Positions 10,347-21,657 are shown, counted from the stretch's first letter. The stretch: 64,000 bases of DNA from Micromonospora ureilytica (GCF_015751765.1 NZ_JADOTX010000001.1:3038001-3102000); one strand, 5' to 3'. The notes: generated by a model from the sequence alone, not told the origin. Numbers and translations are program-made.

Positions 10347-10835
10347 ATGCCCTCTGAATACGCCAAGTCTCTGGGCGCCCGCCTGCGCTCCATCCGCCAG
10401 CAGCAGGGTCTTTCCCTGCAGGGTGTGGAGGAGAAGTCGAACGGGCGGTGGAAGGCCGTGGTGGTCGGCTCGTACGAGCGTGGCGACCGGGCCGTGACGG
10501 TGTCCCGTCTGGCCGAGTTGGCCGAGTTCTACCGCGTACCCGTCTCGGAGCTGCTGCCTGACGGCAGTGGCGTCCGTCACGAGCCCACCAGCAAGATTGT
10601 CCTGGACCTGGAGCGGCTCTACGACGAGGCCTCCGAGGACCTGGCCTACGTCGCCCGCTACGCCCGCGCCATCCAGCAGCAGCGCGGCGACTACAACGGC
10701 AGGGTGCTCTCCATCCGCGCCGACGACCTGCGGGCGCTCGCGATCGTCTACGACGCCTCACCGTCGGGTCTGATCGAGCGGCTCACCGAGCACGGCGTGC
10801 TGGTGGCCGACCCCCGGGCGTTCTTCGCCTCCTGA
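10347..10835 (+). CDS. bldD: Developmental regulator BldD, c-di-GMP-responsive
   Basis: 162 residues, near the 167 of Streptomyces BldD. The N-terminal XRE-type helix-turn-helix spans residues 5-70 (YAKSLGARLRSIRQQQGLSLQGVEEKSNG... ERGDRAVTV). The C-terminal domain has the cyclic-di-GMP signature RGD-X8-RxDD as RGDYNGRVLSIRADD near residue 112. In streptomycetes BldD bound to c-di-GMP represses sporulation genes; the same role is inferred here. It is divergent from pyrR and followed by a strong terminator. Confidence 0.96.
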   Translation: MPSEYAKSLGARLRSIRQQQGLSLQGVEEKSNGRWKAVVVGSYERGDRAVTVSRLAELAEFYRVPVSELLPDGSGVRHEPTSKIVLDLERLYDEASEDLAYVARYARAIQQQRGDYNGRVLSIRADDLRALAIVYDASPSGLIERLTEHGVLVADPRAFFAS

Positions 10836-10866
10836 TCTGCCGTCTCACCTGATCTACCGCTTCACC

Positions 10867-10900
10867 GAAAGGGCCCGTGCCAACCGGCACGGGCCCTTTC
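10867..10900. terminator. Bidirectional terminator between bldD and nusB
   Basis: A perfect 15-bp stem, GAAAGGGCCCGTGCC at 10867-10881 with its complement at 10886-10900, closes on a 4-nt AACC loop. It lies between the 3' ends of the convergent genes bldD and nusB, so it can serve both directions. Confidence 0.85.
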
Positions 10901-10925
10901 GCGTTGCGGCGTTCGGTGCTGACGC

Positions 10926-11360
10926 TCAGCGGGTGGCGTACTCGGCGATCCGGCCGAGCACCCCGTTGAGGAAGCGCGGCGAATCGTCTGTCGACATCTG
11001 CCGGGCCAGCTCGACGGCCTCGCTGATCGCCACCGCGTCGTCGATCTCGTCGACGTAGAGCAACTCGTAGACGGCGATCCGAGCCAGATTACGGTCGACG
11101 ACAGGCATCCGCTCCAGCGTCCAACCCTCGGCGTAGCTGGCGATCAGCTCGTCGATCCGGTTGAGGTGCTCGGCGACACCCTCGACCAGGCCCACCGCGT
11201 AGCCCAGATGCTCCGGTCGGGGCTGCTCGATCCGCTGCACGTAGCCGGCGAGCACCTCCACCGGAGGCTTGTCCCGTAGGTCGGCCTCGTAAAGGACATC
11301 CAGCGCCCGCTTGCGCGCCTTGCGGCGCGCCGGCATCTGCTGCTTGGAACCCTCAGCCAT
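10926..11360 (-). CDS. nusB: Transcription antitermination factor NusB
   Basis: 144 residues. NusB with NusE binds boxA RNA and supports antitermination of rRNA transcription. It is a small all-helical protein with conserved RRKARKRALDVLYEADLR at the N-terminus, the WTLERMPVVDRNLARIAVYELLY segment and the C-terminal SPRFLNGVLGRIA helix. The start overlaps the efp stop by one base (TGATG). This is the last gene of the aro-efp-nusB run, ended by the hairpin at 10867. Confidence 0.96.
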   Translation of the reverse strand: MAEGSKQQMPARRKARKRALDVLYEADLRDKPPVEVLAGYVQRIEQPRPEHLGYAVGLVEGVAEHLNRIDELIASYAEGWTLERMPVVDRNLARIAVYELLYVDEIDDAVAISEAVELARQMSTDDSPRFLNGVLGRIAEYATR

Positions 11361-11917
11361 CAGGCGCGGCCGAGGTAACGGCCGTCGCGGGTGTCGACCT
11401 TGATCTTCTCGCCGGTGGTGATGAACAGCGGGACCGGCACTGTGGCACCGGTCTCCACGGTCGCCGGCTTGGTGCCGCCGGTCGAACGGTCGCCCTGCAG
11501 GCCCGGCTCGGTGTAGGTGACCTCCAGCACGACGCTGGTGGGCAGCTCGATGTAGAGCGGCACACCCTCGTGCTGGGCGACTGTCGCCTCCGCCTCGGGC
11601 AGCAGGTAGTTGGCTGCCTCACCGACGGTGCCACCGGGCACGGTGATCTGGTCGAAGGTCTCCAGATCCATGAAGACGAAGTCCTCACCGTCGGCGTACA
11701 GGTACTGCATCGTGCGCTTGTCAACGGTCGCGGTTTCGACCTTGGTGCCCGCGTTGAAGGTCTTGTCGACCACCTTCCCGGACAGCACGTTCTTCAGCGT
11801 GGTGCGCACGAAGGCACCACCCTTACCGGGCTTGACGTGCTGGAACTCGACGACGGCCCAGAGCTCGCCGTCCAGGTTGAGTACCAGGCCGTTTTTGAGG
11901 TCGTTGGTGGAGGCCAT
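11360..11917 (-). CDS. efp: Translation elongation factor P
   Basis: 185 residues, standard length. EF-P relieves ribosome stalling at polyproline stretches, relevant here given several Pro-rich proteins in the window. Domain I begins [13 protein letters not shown] and carries the tip loop KPGKGGAF near residue 30. C-terminal domain III ends [13 protein letters not shown]. The ATG lies 44 nt after the aroQ stop, and nusB overlaps its own stop. Confidence 0.97.
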   Translation of the reverse strand: MASTNDLKNGLVLNLDGELWAVVEFQHVKPGKGGAFVRTTLKNVLSGKVVDKTFNAGTKVETATVDKRTMQYLYADGEDFVFMDLETFDQITVPGGTVGEAANYLLPEAEATVAQHEGVPLYIELPTSVVLEVTYTEPGLQGDRSTGGTKPATVETGATVPVPLFITTGEKIKVDTRDGRYLGRA

Positions 11918-11961
11918 TTCCTGCCTTGATCATCAATTGGCGGACAGACCTTACGAGTCTA

Positions 11962-14514
<2,553 letters not shown>

Positions 14515-14593
14515 GGGCCACTCCTCCAAACCGGGCGGATCCTGTCCGGTTTCGATCGTACGGTCTGTCGGTAACCGAGAGAAGGAGCGACAG

Positions 14594-15322
14594 ATGGCGA
14601 CATTCGTGCTGGTGCCGGGATTCTGGCTGGGTGCCTGGGCGTGGCGGGACGTGACCGTCGCGCTGCGGTCGCAGGGGCACGAGGTCCACCCGATGACACT
14701 GACCGGGGTGGCCGAGCGCGACCACCTCGCCGGTCCGAACGTCAGCCTGGACACGCACACCACCGACATCATCCGGCTGCTCGAGGTCGAGGACCTGCGC
14801 GACGTGCTGCTGGTCGGGCACTCCGGCGGCGGCATGCCGGCCGCCCAGGCGGCGGACCGCGTTCCGGACCGGATCGCCCGGATCGTCTACGTGGAGAGTG
14901 GGCCGTTGCCGGACGGCACGGCGCAGTTCGACACGGTGCCGCCGGAGGAGCAGGAGCGGCTACGCGCCGCGATCGGCACCGGGCACCTGCTGCCGCCGCC
15001 GGCCTGGGACCCGGCCGCCGACCCGACCAACCTGGCCGGCCTGGACGAGCCGACGCTCGCGCTGCTGCGCTCCCGGGCCACCCCGCAGCCGCTGCGGGCC
15101 GCCACCGACCCGGTCCGACGCGCCGGTGGGCGCCCGGTGCCGACCGCGCTGGTCGCCAGCACCTTCCCGCTCAGCGTGGTGCGGCAGATGATCAGGGAGG
15201 AGCATCCGTTCTTCACCGGTCTGGCCGACGGCCAGCTGCACGAGCTGCCCACCGGGCACTGGCCGATGCTCAGCGAGCCGAAGGCGCTGTCCGACGTCCT
15301 GGACCTGATCGCCCGCGGCTGA
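14594..15322 (+). CDS. Alpha/beta-fold hydrolase (esterase-like)
   Basis: 242 residues. The alpha/beta-hydrolase core begins FVLVPGFWLGAWAWRDV, with the oxyanion region in the HG-like segment VPGFWLG. The nucleophile elbow is LVGHSGGGMPA (Ser near residue 80), and the C-terminal catalytic His is in ELPTGHWPMLSEP. This subgroup resembles plant methylesterase/salicylate-esterase type proteins. The substrate cannot be read from sequence. GAAGGAG lies 8 nt before the ATG. It shares a 79-nt divergent promoter region with the WYL regulator and is the only plus-strand gene within the aro block. Confidence 0.88.
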   Translation: MATFVLVPGFWLGAWAWRDVTVALRSQGHEVHPMTLTGVAERDHLAGPNVSLDTHTTDIIRLLEVEDLRDVLLVGHSGGGMPAAQAADRVPDRIARIVYVESGPLPDGTAQFDTVPPEEQERLRAAIGTGHLLPPPAWDPAADPTNLAGLDEPTLALLRSRATPQPLRAATDPVRRAGGRPVPTALVASTFPLSVVRQMIREEHPFFTGLADGQLHELPTGHWPMLSEPKALSDVLDLIARG

Positions 15323-15332
15323 GGACCACCCA

Positions 15333-15409
15333 CCGCGCCGATCTTGCAGCCTCGGTTGCCGAGATGCGGTGAATGCCCCTTAGAGACAGCAAGTGCAAGA
15401 TCGGCGCGG
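15333..15409. repeat. Inverted repeat between hydrolase and aroK
   Basis: Perfect 16-bp arms, CCGCGCCGATCTTGCA at 15333-15348 and its complement at 15394-15409, enclose 45 nt that include a small CTCGG/CCGAG hairpin (15351-15355 with 15359-15363). It lies between convergent 3' ends, so it can act as a bidirectional terminator. The long arms with an inner hairpin are more like an interspersed palindrome. Confidence 0.7.
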
Positions 15410-15422
15410 CAGGGTGGTGGCG

Positions 15423-15926
15423 TCAGCGCGGGAGCAGGGCGGCGATATCGGCGACTACCTGCGCCGGCGGCCGGCCGTCGGTGACCACCGTCTCGGTCGC
15501 CACCTCGGCGTAGAGCGGCCGACGCTGGTCCAGCAGGTGCTTGAGGGTGGCCCGCGGGTTGATCGCCAGCAGCGGCCGGCCGGCGCCGAGCCCGACCCGC
15601 CGCACCGCGTCGGGCAGCTCGACCGAGAGGTGCACCACCCGGTGCCCGATCAGGGCCGCCCGGGTTTCCTCGGCCAACACCGCGCCGCCGCCGAGGGCGA
15701 GCACGCCCGTGCCGGCGGCAAGCGCCGCGGCCACGGCGGCCCGTTCCAGGGTACGGAAGTGCGCCTCACCCTCGTCGATGAAGATCTCCGGGATCGGCTT
15801 ACCGGCCATCTGCTCGATGTCGGCGTCGGTGTCGCGGAACTCCACGCCGAGGGTGGCGGCGAGCGCCCGCCCGACGGTGGTCTTGCCGCAGCCGGGCGCG
15901 CCGACGAGCACGACGACCGGTGCCAT
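15423..15926 (-). CDS. aroK: Shikimate kinase
   Basis: 167 residues. It phosphorylates shikimate with ATP. Walker A is [15 protein letters not shown] near residue 9. The shikimate-binding [13 protein letters not shown] and GGGAVL segments follow, and [15 protein letters not shown] holds the lid arginine. The start overlaps the aroC stop by one base (TGATG), so aroC-aroK translation is coupled. Downstream the operon is broken by the palindrome and the hydrolase/WYL pair. Confidence 0.96.
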   Translation of the reverse strand: MAPVVVLVGAPGCGKTTVGRALAATLGVEFRDTDADIEQMAGKPIPEIFIDEGEAHFRTLERAAVAAALAAGTGVLALGGGAVLAEETRAALIGHRVVHLSVELPDAVRRVGLGAGRPLLAINPRATLKHLLDQRRPLYAEVATETVVTDGRPPAQVVADIAALLPR

Positions 15927-17104
15927 CAGCGGATGACCAGCGCGTCGAGGTAACCAGCGAGGTTGCGACGGATCTCGGCGATCGAGTCTCCGCCGAACTT
16001 CTCGGTGGCCGCCTCGGCGAGCACCAGCGCCACCATCGCCTCGGCGACCACCGCCGCGGCGGGCACCGCGCAGACGTCGGAGCGCTGGTTGATCGCGGTG
16101 GCCGCCTCGCCGGTGGTGACGTCCACGGTGGCGAGCGCCCGGTTCAGCGAGGAGATCGGCTTCATCGCGGCGCGGACCCGCAACGGCTCACCGGTGGTGA
16201 TGCCACCCTCCAGCCCGCCGGCCCGGTCGGTGACCCGGCGGACGCCGGTGGCCGACGGGATGATCTCGTCGTGCGCCTCCGAGCCGCGGGACCGGGCCTG
16301 CTGCCAGCCGTCGCCGATCTCCACGCCCTTGATGGCCTGAATGGACATCAGCGCGGTGGCCAGGCGGGCGTCGAGCTTGCGGTCCCACTGCACGTGGCTG
16401 CCCAGCCCCGGTGGCACCCCGTACGCCAGCACCTCGACCACGCCGCCGAGGGTGTCGGCGGCCTTCTTCGCGGCGTCGACCTCGGCGACCATCAGGGCGC
16501 TGGCCTCGGGGTCGAGGCAGCGCAGCGGGTCGGCGTCGATCCGGGCGGCGTCGGACGGCGTGGGACGCAGCCCGGGCTTGGCGGCCACCGGGCCCAACTC
16601 GATGACGTGCGAGACGATCTCGATGCCGAGCGCCTGACGGATCAGTGCCTTGGCGACCGTGCCGACGGCCACCCGGGCGGCGGTCTCCCGTGCGCTGGCG
16701 CGTTCCAGGATCGGCCGGGCGTCGGTGTGGCCGTACTTCTGCATGCCGGCCAGGTCCGCGTGGCCGGGCCGGGGGCGGGTCAGCGGGGCGTTGCGGGCCT
16801 GCCGGGCCAGCTCGTCGGGGTCGACCGGGTCGGCGGCCATCACGGTCTGCCACTTCGGCCACTCGGAGTTGCCGACCCGGATCGCCACCGGGCTGCCCAG
16901 GGTGACACCGTGCCGCAGGCCGCCGAGCAGCTCGACCTCGTCCCGTTCGAACGCCATCCGGGCGCCCCGGCCATAGCCCAGCCGCCGACGGGCCAGCTCG
17001 TCGGCGATCTCGGTGGTGGTCACCTCAATGCCGGCCGGCACCCCCTCCAACATCGCGACGAGGGCGGGACCGTGCGATTCACCTGCAGTCAGCCAGCGCA
17101 ACAC
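15926..17104 (-). CDS. aroC: Chorismate synthase
   Basis: 392 residues. It eliminates phosphate from EPSP to form chorismate with reduced FMN. Motifs: [14 protein letters not shown] at the N-terminus, the [22 protein letters not shown] site near residue 100, [14 protein letters not shown], and the C-terminal [15 protein letters not shown]. The GTG at 17104 begins the conserved [12 protein letters not shown]; the frame stays open 9 codons further upstream. No good Shine-Dalgarno precedes either start. Confidence 0.96.
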   Translation of the reverse strand: MLRWLTAGESHGPALVAMLEGVPAGIEVTTTEIADELARRRLGYGRGARMAFERDEVELLGGLRHGVTLGSPVAIRVGNSEWPKWQTVMAADPVDPDELARQARNAPLTRPRPGHADLAGMQKYGHTDARPILERASARETAARVAVGTVAKALIRQALGIEIVSHVIELGPVAAKPGLRPTPSDAARIDADPLRCLDPEASALMVAEVDAAKKAADTLGGVVEVLAYGVPPGLGSHVQWDRKLDARLATALMSIQAIKGVEIGDGWQQARSRGSEAHDEIIPSATGVRRVTDRAGGLEGGITTGEPLRVRAAMKPISSLNRALATVDVTTGEAATAINQRSDVCAVPAAAVVAEAMVALVLAEAATEKFGGDSIAEIRRNLAGYLDALVIR

Positions 17105-17170
17105 AGCGATCAGTCTGTCACGGCGGGCCACCGCCCCGGCGCGCTCCCCGGGGCGTCCCGCCCAGCGGAC

Positions 17171-17198
17171 GCCGCCGCCCGCTCACGCGGGCGGCGGC
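17171..17198 (-). terminator. Terminator after the glycosyltransferase
   Basis: A perfect 12-bp GC stem (GCCGCCGCCCGC at 17171-17182, complement at 17187-17198) with a TCAC loop begins immediately after the stop codon of the GT2 gene. It separates the polysaccharide island from aroC. Confidence 0.75.
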
Positions 17199-18122
17199 TC
17201 AGATCCCGCGACCGCGCTTGTGCAGGGTGCGCAGCACCGCGTCGGCCCGGACCACCCGACCGGCGACGGCGAGGGCCAGGTAGGCGCGCGGCTCGCGGGG
17301 GTTGCTCCGCAGGGTGCGCCGGGCCCAGCGCAGCGCGCCCCGACGGTCGCCGGAGGCGGCCTGGGCGAACGCGATCTGCCCGGCCACCCGGGCCTCGCCG
17401 GCCGGTTGACTGGCGAACTCCGGGTAGCGCCGCAGCAACCACTGCAACGCCTCGGAGATGGTGTCCCAGCGCTGCGCGAAGTACGAGCGCTTGTGCCAGC
17501 GGACCAGCACCGACGGCGTCCGCAGGTTGATCAGGGGCGCGCTGCGCGCGGCCCGGAGCAGGAACTCGTAGTCCTCCGCGTAGCTGCCTGGGATCTCCTC
17601 GTCGACCAACCCGAACCCGTTGCGCAGCGCGCTGGCGCGGATCAGGAAGGTCGACGGGTGCAGCTCCGTCATCCGGTCGCGGAGCAGGTCGTCCAGGGTG
17701 ATCCGGTCCTTGTCGAGCACCCGGTCGACGCTGTGCCCGTCGTAAATGACGCGGATGCCGCAGCAGACGAACTCGGCGGCCGGATCGCCGGCCAGCGCGT
17801 CGACCTGGGCGACCAGCTTGGCGGGCAGCCACTCGTCGTCGTCGTCGCAGAACGCGACAAGCTCACCCTCCGCCGCGAGGGTGCCGCTGTTGCGGGCGCC
17901 GGCCAACCCGGGGGTACGGGCGTTGCGGATCACCCGTACCGCGCGGGTCGGGCCGTCCCCCAGCTCGGTCAGCGACTCGTCCGGCTCGGACTGGTCGAAC
18001 ACCACGACGACCTCGATCGGGCCCGGGTAGTCCTGCGCCAGGATCGCGCGCACCGCGGCCCGCAGCAGCTCGGGGCGGTCCCGGGTGGGCACCACGACGC
18101 TGACGCTCGGCTGCTCGGTCAT
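17199..18122 (-). CDS. GT2-family glycosyltransferase
   Basis: 307 residues of a GT-A fold inverting glycosyltransferase. It starts with SVSVVVPTRDRPELLRAAV, then VVFDQSEPDES, and the nucleotide-sugar/metal motif FCDDDDEWLPAKL (DxD) near residue 95. PGSYAEDYEFLLRAARS provides the catalytic-base region (ED). The C-terminal ~90 residues are Ala/Arg-rich helices, TPR-like. ATG at 18122 has GAAGGAG 6 nt upstream and overlaps the upstream gene's stop (ATGA). It probably adds a sugar to the lipid-linked repeat unit; the sugar is unknown. Confidence 0.9.
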   Translation of the reverse strand: MTEQPSVSVVVPTRDRPELLRAAVRAILAQDYPGPIEVVVVFDQSEPDESLTELGDGPTRAVRVIRNARTPGLAGARNSGTLAAEGELVAFCDDDDEWLPAKLVAQVDALAGDPAAEFVCCGIRVIYDGHSVDRVLDKDRITLDDLLRDRMTELHPSTFLIRASALRNGFGLVDEEIPGSYAEDYEFLLRAARSAPLINLRTPSVLVRWHKRSYFAQRWDTISEALQWLLRRYPEFASQPAGEARVAGQIAFAQAASGDRRGALRWARRTLRSNPREPRAYLALAVAGRVVRADAVLRTLHKRGRGI

Positions 18123-18793
18123 CGAGTCTCCTTCGTACCCGGACGCGTCCGGGACCAGGCCCGCCACCGGGATGGGCGCGGGGTCGAGCGGGCCACCAGG
18201 TCGTCGACGATCTGCCCGACCCGGGCCACCGCCGCCCGTCGTGCCTCGTGGGCCTCCGGGTCGGCGGCCACCGCGTACCGGGACGGGTCGGCCACCCCGG
18301 CGGCCAACGCGTCGTGCAGCGCCTCCCGGGTCTCGCAGAGCGCCACCAGCCCGGCGGCGCCGAGCCGGCGGGCGAAGAGAAGCTGGTGGTTGTCGACGTG
18401 CTCGCCGCGAGCCGGATCGCGGGGCACCACGATCGGCAGGTGGCCGTGCCGGCGGGCCTCCAGGATGGTCGCCGGACCACCGTGGCAGACCACCAGGTCC
18501 GCATCGATCATCGCCTGTTGCAACGTGTCGTGGCCGAGGAACGGCACCGCGCCGGGCAGTTGGGGCGCGTTCGTGTGCCCGTGCTGCACGGTCAGCCCGA
18601 TCGGGCCGGCGGCCTGCGCGTGCCAGTGCGCCAACCAGTCGACGAGCCGGTCGAAGGGGTGCTTGTCGGTGCCCACCGCGACCAGCAGTCGGAGCTGGGC
18701 GACCGCCGAGCTGTCGCGCTGGCGAGGCAGCCGGGCCGCCTCGGTGCTCGGCCAGGGCTGCGGACGTCGGGCGGTGCCCGTCTCCCCCGTCAC
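18119..18793 (-). CDS. Glycosyltransferase catalytic subunit, Alg13/PssE-like
   Basis: 224 residues. After a ~35-residue variable leader, LRLLVAVGTDKHPFDRLVDWL and the GT28 C-terminal nucleotide-sugar motif VVCHGGPATILEARRHGHLP with PRDPARGEHVDNHQLLFARRL match the Alg13/PssE half of a split GT-B enzyme. GTG at 18793 overlaps the stop of the Alg14-like gene (GTGA). In rhizobia and streptococci this pair adds the second sugar (glucuronic acid or galactose) to lipid-linked oligosaccharide. The donor here is not inferable. Confidence 0.88.
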   Translation of the reverse strand: MTGETGTARRPQPWPSTEAARLPRQRDSSAVAQLRLLVAVGTDKHPFDRLVDWLAHWHAQAAGPIGLTVQHGHTNAPQLPGAVPFLGHDTLQQAMIDADLVVCHGGPATILEARRHGHLPIVVPRDPARGEHVDNHQLLFARRLGAAGLVALCETREALHDALAAGVADPSRYAVAADPEAHEARRAAVARVGQIVDDLVARSTPRPSRWRAWSRTRPGTKETR

Positions 18794-19269
18794 AGCAGCG
18801 TCCCGACGACTGTCGCCTCGGGGTACTGCCGGCGCTGCTCGTCCCACTGCACGAGCATCGCGGACAGGAACGGCCGGCAGAGCCGAGCGGTCAACGTCGG
18901 GGTGTCGATCCGGTCGTACACCTCGATGTAGACGGTCGGGATGCGCCGCAGCCGGGCCAGCACCACGAACGGCACCGCCACCCCGGCGCCGGTGGTGACC
19001 ACGGCGGCGACCCGCCGTGCCCGCAGCACCCGCCAGGCCAGCAGCGCGTTGCGCAGCAGGTTCGGCACGTTGCGGGTGGTCGGGTGGTGCGCCGGAACCA
19101 GGTCCTCGCCGGCCAGCAGCGACACCGCCTCCGGGGTGTCGAAGGTGACCCAGCAGCGCCGCCACTGTTCGTACCAGGGCCGCAGGGCCAGTAGTTGGGC
19201 CAGATGGCCGCCGCTGGAGCCGACCAGCAGAAGCACCGGCGCCCCACTGTCGTCGTTGTTCGTGTCCAC
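18790..19269 (-). CDS. Glycosyltransferase membrane partner, Alg14/PssD-like
   Basis: About 159 residues. The Alg14/PssD acceptor-side half begins VLLLVGSSGGHLAQLLALRPW, then WVTFDTPEAVSLL, VVTTGAGVAVPFVVLARLRRIPTVYIEVYDRIDTPTLTARL. The GTG at 19269 is chosen because GGGGAG precedes it by 4 nt; GTG at 19281 would add four residues. It opens the second transcription unit of the polysaccharide island and is coupled to the Alg13-like gene by overlap. Confidence 0.88.
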   Translation of the reverse strand: MDTNNDDSGAPVLLLVGSSGGHLAQLLALRPWYEQWRRCWVTFDTPEAVSLLAGEDLVPAHHPTTRNVPNLLRNALLAWRVLRARRVAAVVTTGAGVAVPFVVLARLRRIPTVYIEVYDRIDTPTLTARLCRPFLSAMLVQWDEQRRQYPEATVVGTLL

Positions 19270-19483
19270 GCGACTCCCCACAAGTTCGCTTGGAATTCCG
19301 GTTCACGCCAGGCAGAAGCAGATCACACGATTCACGGTCGTTGAATAGCGCGACCGGCCGATATGACGATCTCCTCGGCGGGCGGTTCGGTTCGCCGAAC
19401 GTCCGAGGCCCATCGATCGTCATCACCACCTGCGATTTTGTCGTTACTCTGCGGCGCGCCTTCGCCGCCGCGATTCCTCCCGA
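19270..19483 (-). other. Intergenic promoter region within the polysaccharide island
   Basis: 214 nt without a gene, less GC-rich than its surroundings. It separates the kinase-fold gene from the Alg14-like gene, so it should carry the promoter for the latter unit. A perfect GTTCGG-TTCG-CCGAAC hairpin lies at 19385-19400. No convincing -35/-10 pair was identified. Confidence 0.4.
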
Positions 19484-20746
19484 TCAGCCGCTATGTCTTT
19501 TCTCGATGACGTCCAAAAGTGCGGGATGCAGTGCGGCGTTCCAGCCCGCGCCCGCGTCGGCCAGCCGCCAGGTCCGCAACCACATCTCCACCAGGTACGC
19601 GTCGGCGACGAGCCGGCGCTGGGCCGCGTCGAGGCCGAGCCGCTCGCCGTGCCGGCTCAGATACCCGTCCACGGCCGACGCGGCGGCGTCGGCCGGCTCC
19701 CCCCGCAGCACGAGTGCCCGCTGGAACGCGTCGTGCGCCAGATCGAACCCGACGGGCACGTCCGGCCCGCTGTGCTCCCAGTCCCAGGCGACCAACCGAC
19801 CGGCGTGCCAGCCCAGGTTCCAGGGCACCCAGTCACCATGCCAGTGACCGAACTCGACACTGGTGTCGCCATGCCGGCTGGCCAGCGCGGAGACCGCGGC
19901 GACCGCCCGCGCACCGGCCGGCTCGGTCGCCGCGGCCCGGCCGGCCTGATCGGCCAGCCGGTGCAGGAAGGTCGAGTCGACAAGCTGTCGAGGTGTACCC
20001 GCCGGACCGCCACGCCGGGCGACCGCTAGCAGCGCGGCGATCCGTGGTGGGTCGTCCACCGGCACACCGCGTACCGCCGGGGGCAACGGCTCGATCACCG
20101 CGACCACCTGGCCCGCCCACGACGTCTCGGTGAGCAGCCTCGGCGGCGTCGGGTGGTCGGCGACGCCGACCACCGCGCGCAACGCCCGCAGCGCCGCCGC
20201 CTCCGCGCTGACCAGCGCCCGGGTCGCGTCGTTCCAGCCGATCTTCGCGTAGCCACGCGGGCGCCCGTCGGCGCTGAAGAGTTGCAGGGTGGGCTTGCCG
20301 TTCGGGTCGGGTGGACGGACCCCGAACGCGGCCAGCAGCGGCGTGTCACCCAGGTCGGCGGAGAGCCGCTCGCTCAGCAACAGCTCCGCGGCCGGCACGC
20401 CGGCCGGCACCGAGACGGTCAACGTCGGAAAGGGCGCGAGCCCCACCCGACCGAACCGGGCCAGCCCGCCGAGCACCGCCCGCAGCGCGCGCACCTTCGG
20501 TGGCCGCAGGGCGTTGTACGCCAACAGGGACGCCGCCCCGGCCCGGGGCGCGCCCAACGGCACCAGGAACCGGGCCCGGGCGACCGACGGCACCACCGCG
20601 TACCGGGCCACCACCTGGTGACCGGCCGGCGGGGCCCCGTCCACGGTCAGGCCGACCCGGTCGTCCGGGAAGACCGCACGACTCACCCAACCGAGGCCGT
20701 CCACCCGGGAACGCGGGTCGGTGGCCGGGCCCACCCGGGTCGTCAC
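19484..20746 (-). CDS. Aminoglycoside/choline phosphotransferase-fold kinase
   Basis: 420 residues. The C-terminal half has the APH-family Brenner motif FGHWHGDWVPWNLGWHAG (HGDxxxxN near residue 320) and the DFG-equivalent VAWDWEHSGPDVPVGFDLAHD. The N-terminal ~180 residues are poorly conserved and Ala/Arg-rich; LQLFSADGRPRGYAKIGW supplies the ATP-site lysine. Such proteins phosphorylate sugars, choline or antibiotics. Placed in a glycan cluster, phosphorylation of a sugar or addition of a phospho-substituent is plausible but unproven. GTG overlaps the sulfotransferase stop (GTGA). Confidence 0.82.
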   Translation of the reverse strand: MTTRVGPATDPRSRVDGLGWVSRAVFPDDRVGLTVDGAPPAGHQVVARYAVVPSVARARFLVPLGAPRAGAASLLAYNALRPPKVRALRAVLGGLARFGRVGLAPFPTLTVSVPAGVPAAELLLSERLSADLGDTPLLAAFGVRPPDPNGKPTLQLFSADGRPRGYAKIGWNDATRALVSAEAAALRALRAVVGVADHPTPPRLLTETSWAGQVVAVIEPLPPAVRGVPVDDPPRIAALLAVARRGGPAGTPRQLVDSTFLHRLADQAGRAAATEPAGARAVAAVSALASRHGDTSVEFGHWHGDWVPWNLGWHAGRLVAWDWEHSGPDVPVGFDLAHDAFQRALVLRGEPADAAASAVDGYLSRHGERLGLDAAQRRLVADAYLVEMWLRTWRLADAGAGWNAALHPALLDVIEKRHSG

Positions 20747-21657
20747 GCCGCCCGGTCCGCCCAGTCGAGGTCCAGCCCGAGCCGCTCGCGCAACGCGTCG
20801 TTGTACGGCCGGTAGTAGTCGGTCAGCTCGGCGCGCACCGCCGGCTCCAGCGGTGCCGAACGCCGATCGTTGTAGACCTTGAAGTTGGGCAGGTCGTACG
20901 CCGGCAGACCGAGGAAGTCCAGGGTGCGCCGGTAGGTCGCGCGGGAGTCGCGGTACAGATCCTCGCTGGGCAGGAAGAGAATCTGCTCGCGGTCGAAGCG
21001 CTCCAGCCACGGCTCCAGATGCTCCAGATAGCGTCCCCGGGCCCGGTACGTGTACCAGTCGTACGGCTCGCTGAACGCCTCCGGTTCGGCGATCAACCGC
21101 TCCCGCTCCCCCGCCGTGCGCTCCGGCTCGGCCGCCAGCGCGGCGGCGAAGTCCAGTGGTTCGATGCCGTGGGTGCGGCGTTCCTTCCAGTGCGAGTACG
21201 CCCGCTCCACCGGGTCCCGCAGCAGCACGATGAGCTTCACCGTCGGCATCAGCGCGGCGACGCGCTGCGCGGCGAGCGGGTGGAACATGTACAGCGGGGC
21301 GGCCTCACCGACGCGGGCCGGCCCCCCGTGCCGCTTGGCCAGGGCCTCGCGGTGCCGCTCGGTCGGGAAGTGCGAGCGGTACCAGGATTCGCCGCGACCC
21401 CAGTGCTCCTCGAAGTAGTGCGCCGACTTGGTGTTCCACGCGGGGAAGAGCCGGGGCACCAACGGGTGCTGGATGAGGTAGTTCCACAGGGAGGTGGTGC
21501 CACCCCGTTTGGTCCCGATGATCAGGAAGTCCGGCAGCGGCCGGCGATCGCTCGTGCGAACGCCGTAGTCGACAAGCGACTCCTTCACCCGGGTGGTCAC
21601 CTGGGTCGGAACCAACTGCTTGACCCGGTCACGGATGGACGCCACGACGGACCTCAC
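20743..21657 (-). CDS. PAPS-dependent carbohydrate sulfotransferase
   Basis: 304 residues. The 5'-phosphosulfate loop FLIIGTKRGGTTSLWNYLIQHP begins near residue 44. The 3'-phosphate motif VKLIVLLRDPVERAYSHWKE follows near residue 140. A KSAHYFEEHWGRG substrate segment and DLPNFKVYNDRR lie between and after, as in heparan-sulfate N-sulfotransferase-like proteins. It would transfer sulfate from PAPS to a hydroxyl or amine of the polysaccharide precursor. No PAPS synthesis genes are in the window. Start and stop overlap both neighbours by 4 nt, so it is fully embedded in the operon. Confidence 0.88.
   Translation of the reverse strand: MRSVVASIRDRVKQLVPTQVTTRVKESLVDYGVRTSDRRPLPDFLIIGTKRGGTTSLWNYLIQHPLVPRLFPAWNTKSAHYFEEHWGRGESWYRSHFPTERHREALAKRHGGPARVGEAAPLYMFHPLAAQRVAALMPTVKLIVLLRDPVERAYSHWKERRTHGIEPLDFAAALAAEPERTAGERERLIAEPEAFSEPYDWYTYRARGRYLEHLEPWLERFDREQILFLPSEDLYRDSRATYRRTLDFLGLPAYDLPNFKVYNDRRSAPLEPAVRAELTDYYRPYNDALRERLGLDLDWADRAA

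Noticed and set aside
14515..14593. A defined WYL operator between the regulator and hydrolase
   Set aside because: ACCGACAGACCGTACGATCG is suggestive, but no clear symmetry or known consensus could be matched.
19385..19400. GTTCGG-TTCG-CCGAAC hairpin as terminator
   Set aside because: Only 6 bp and 84 nt or more from any stop codon; too weak to call.
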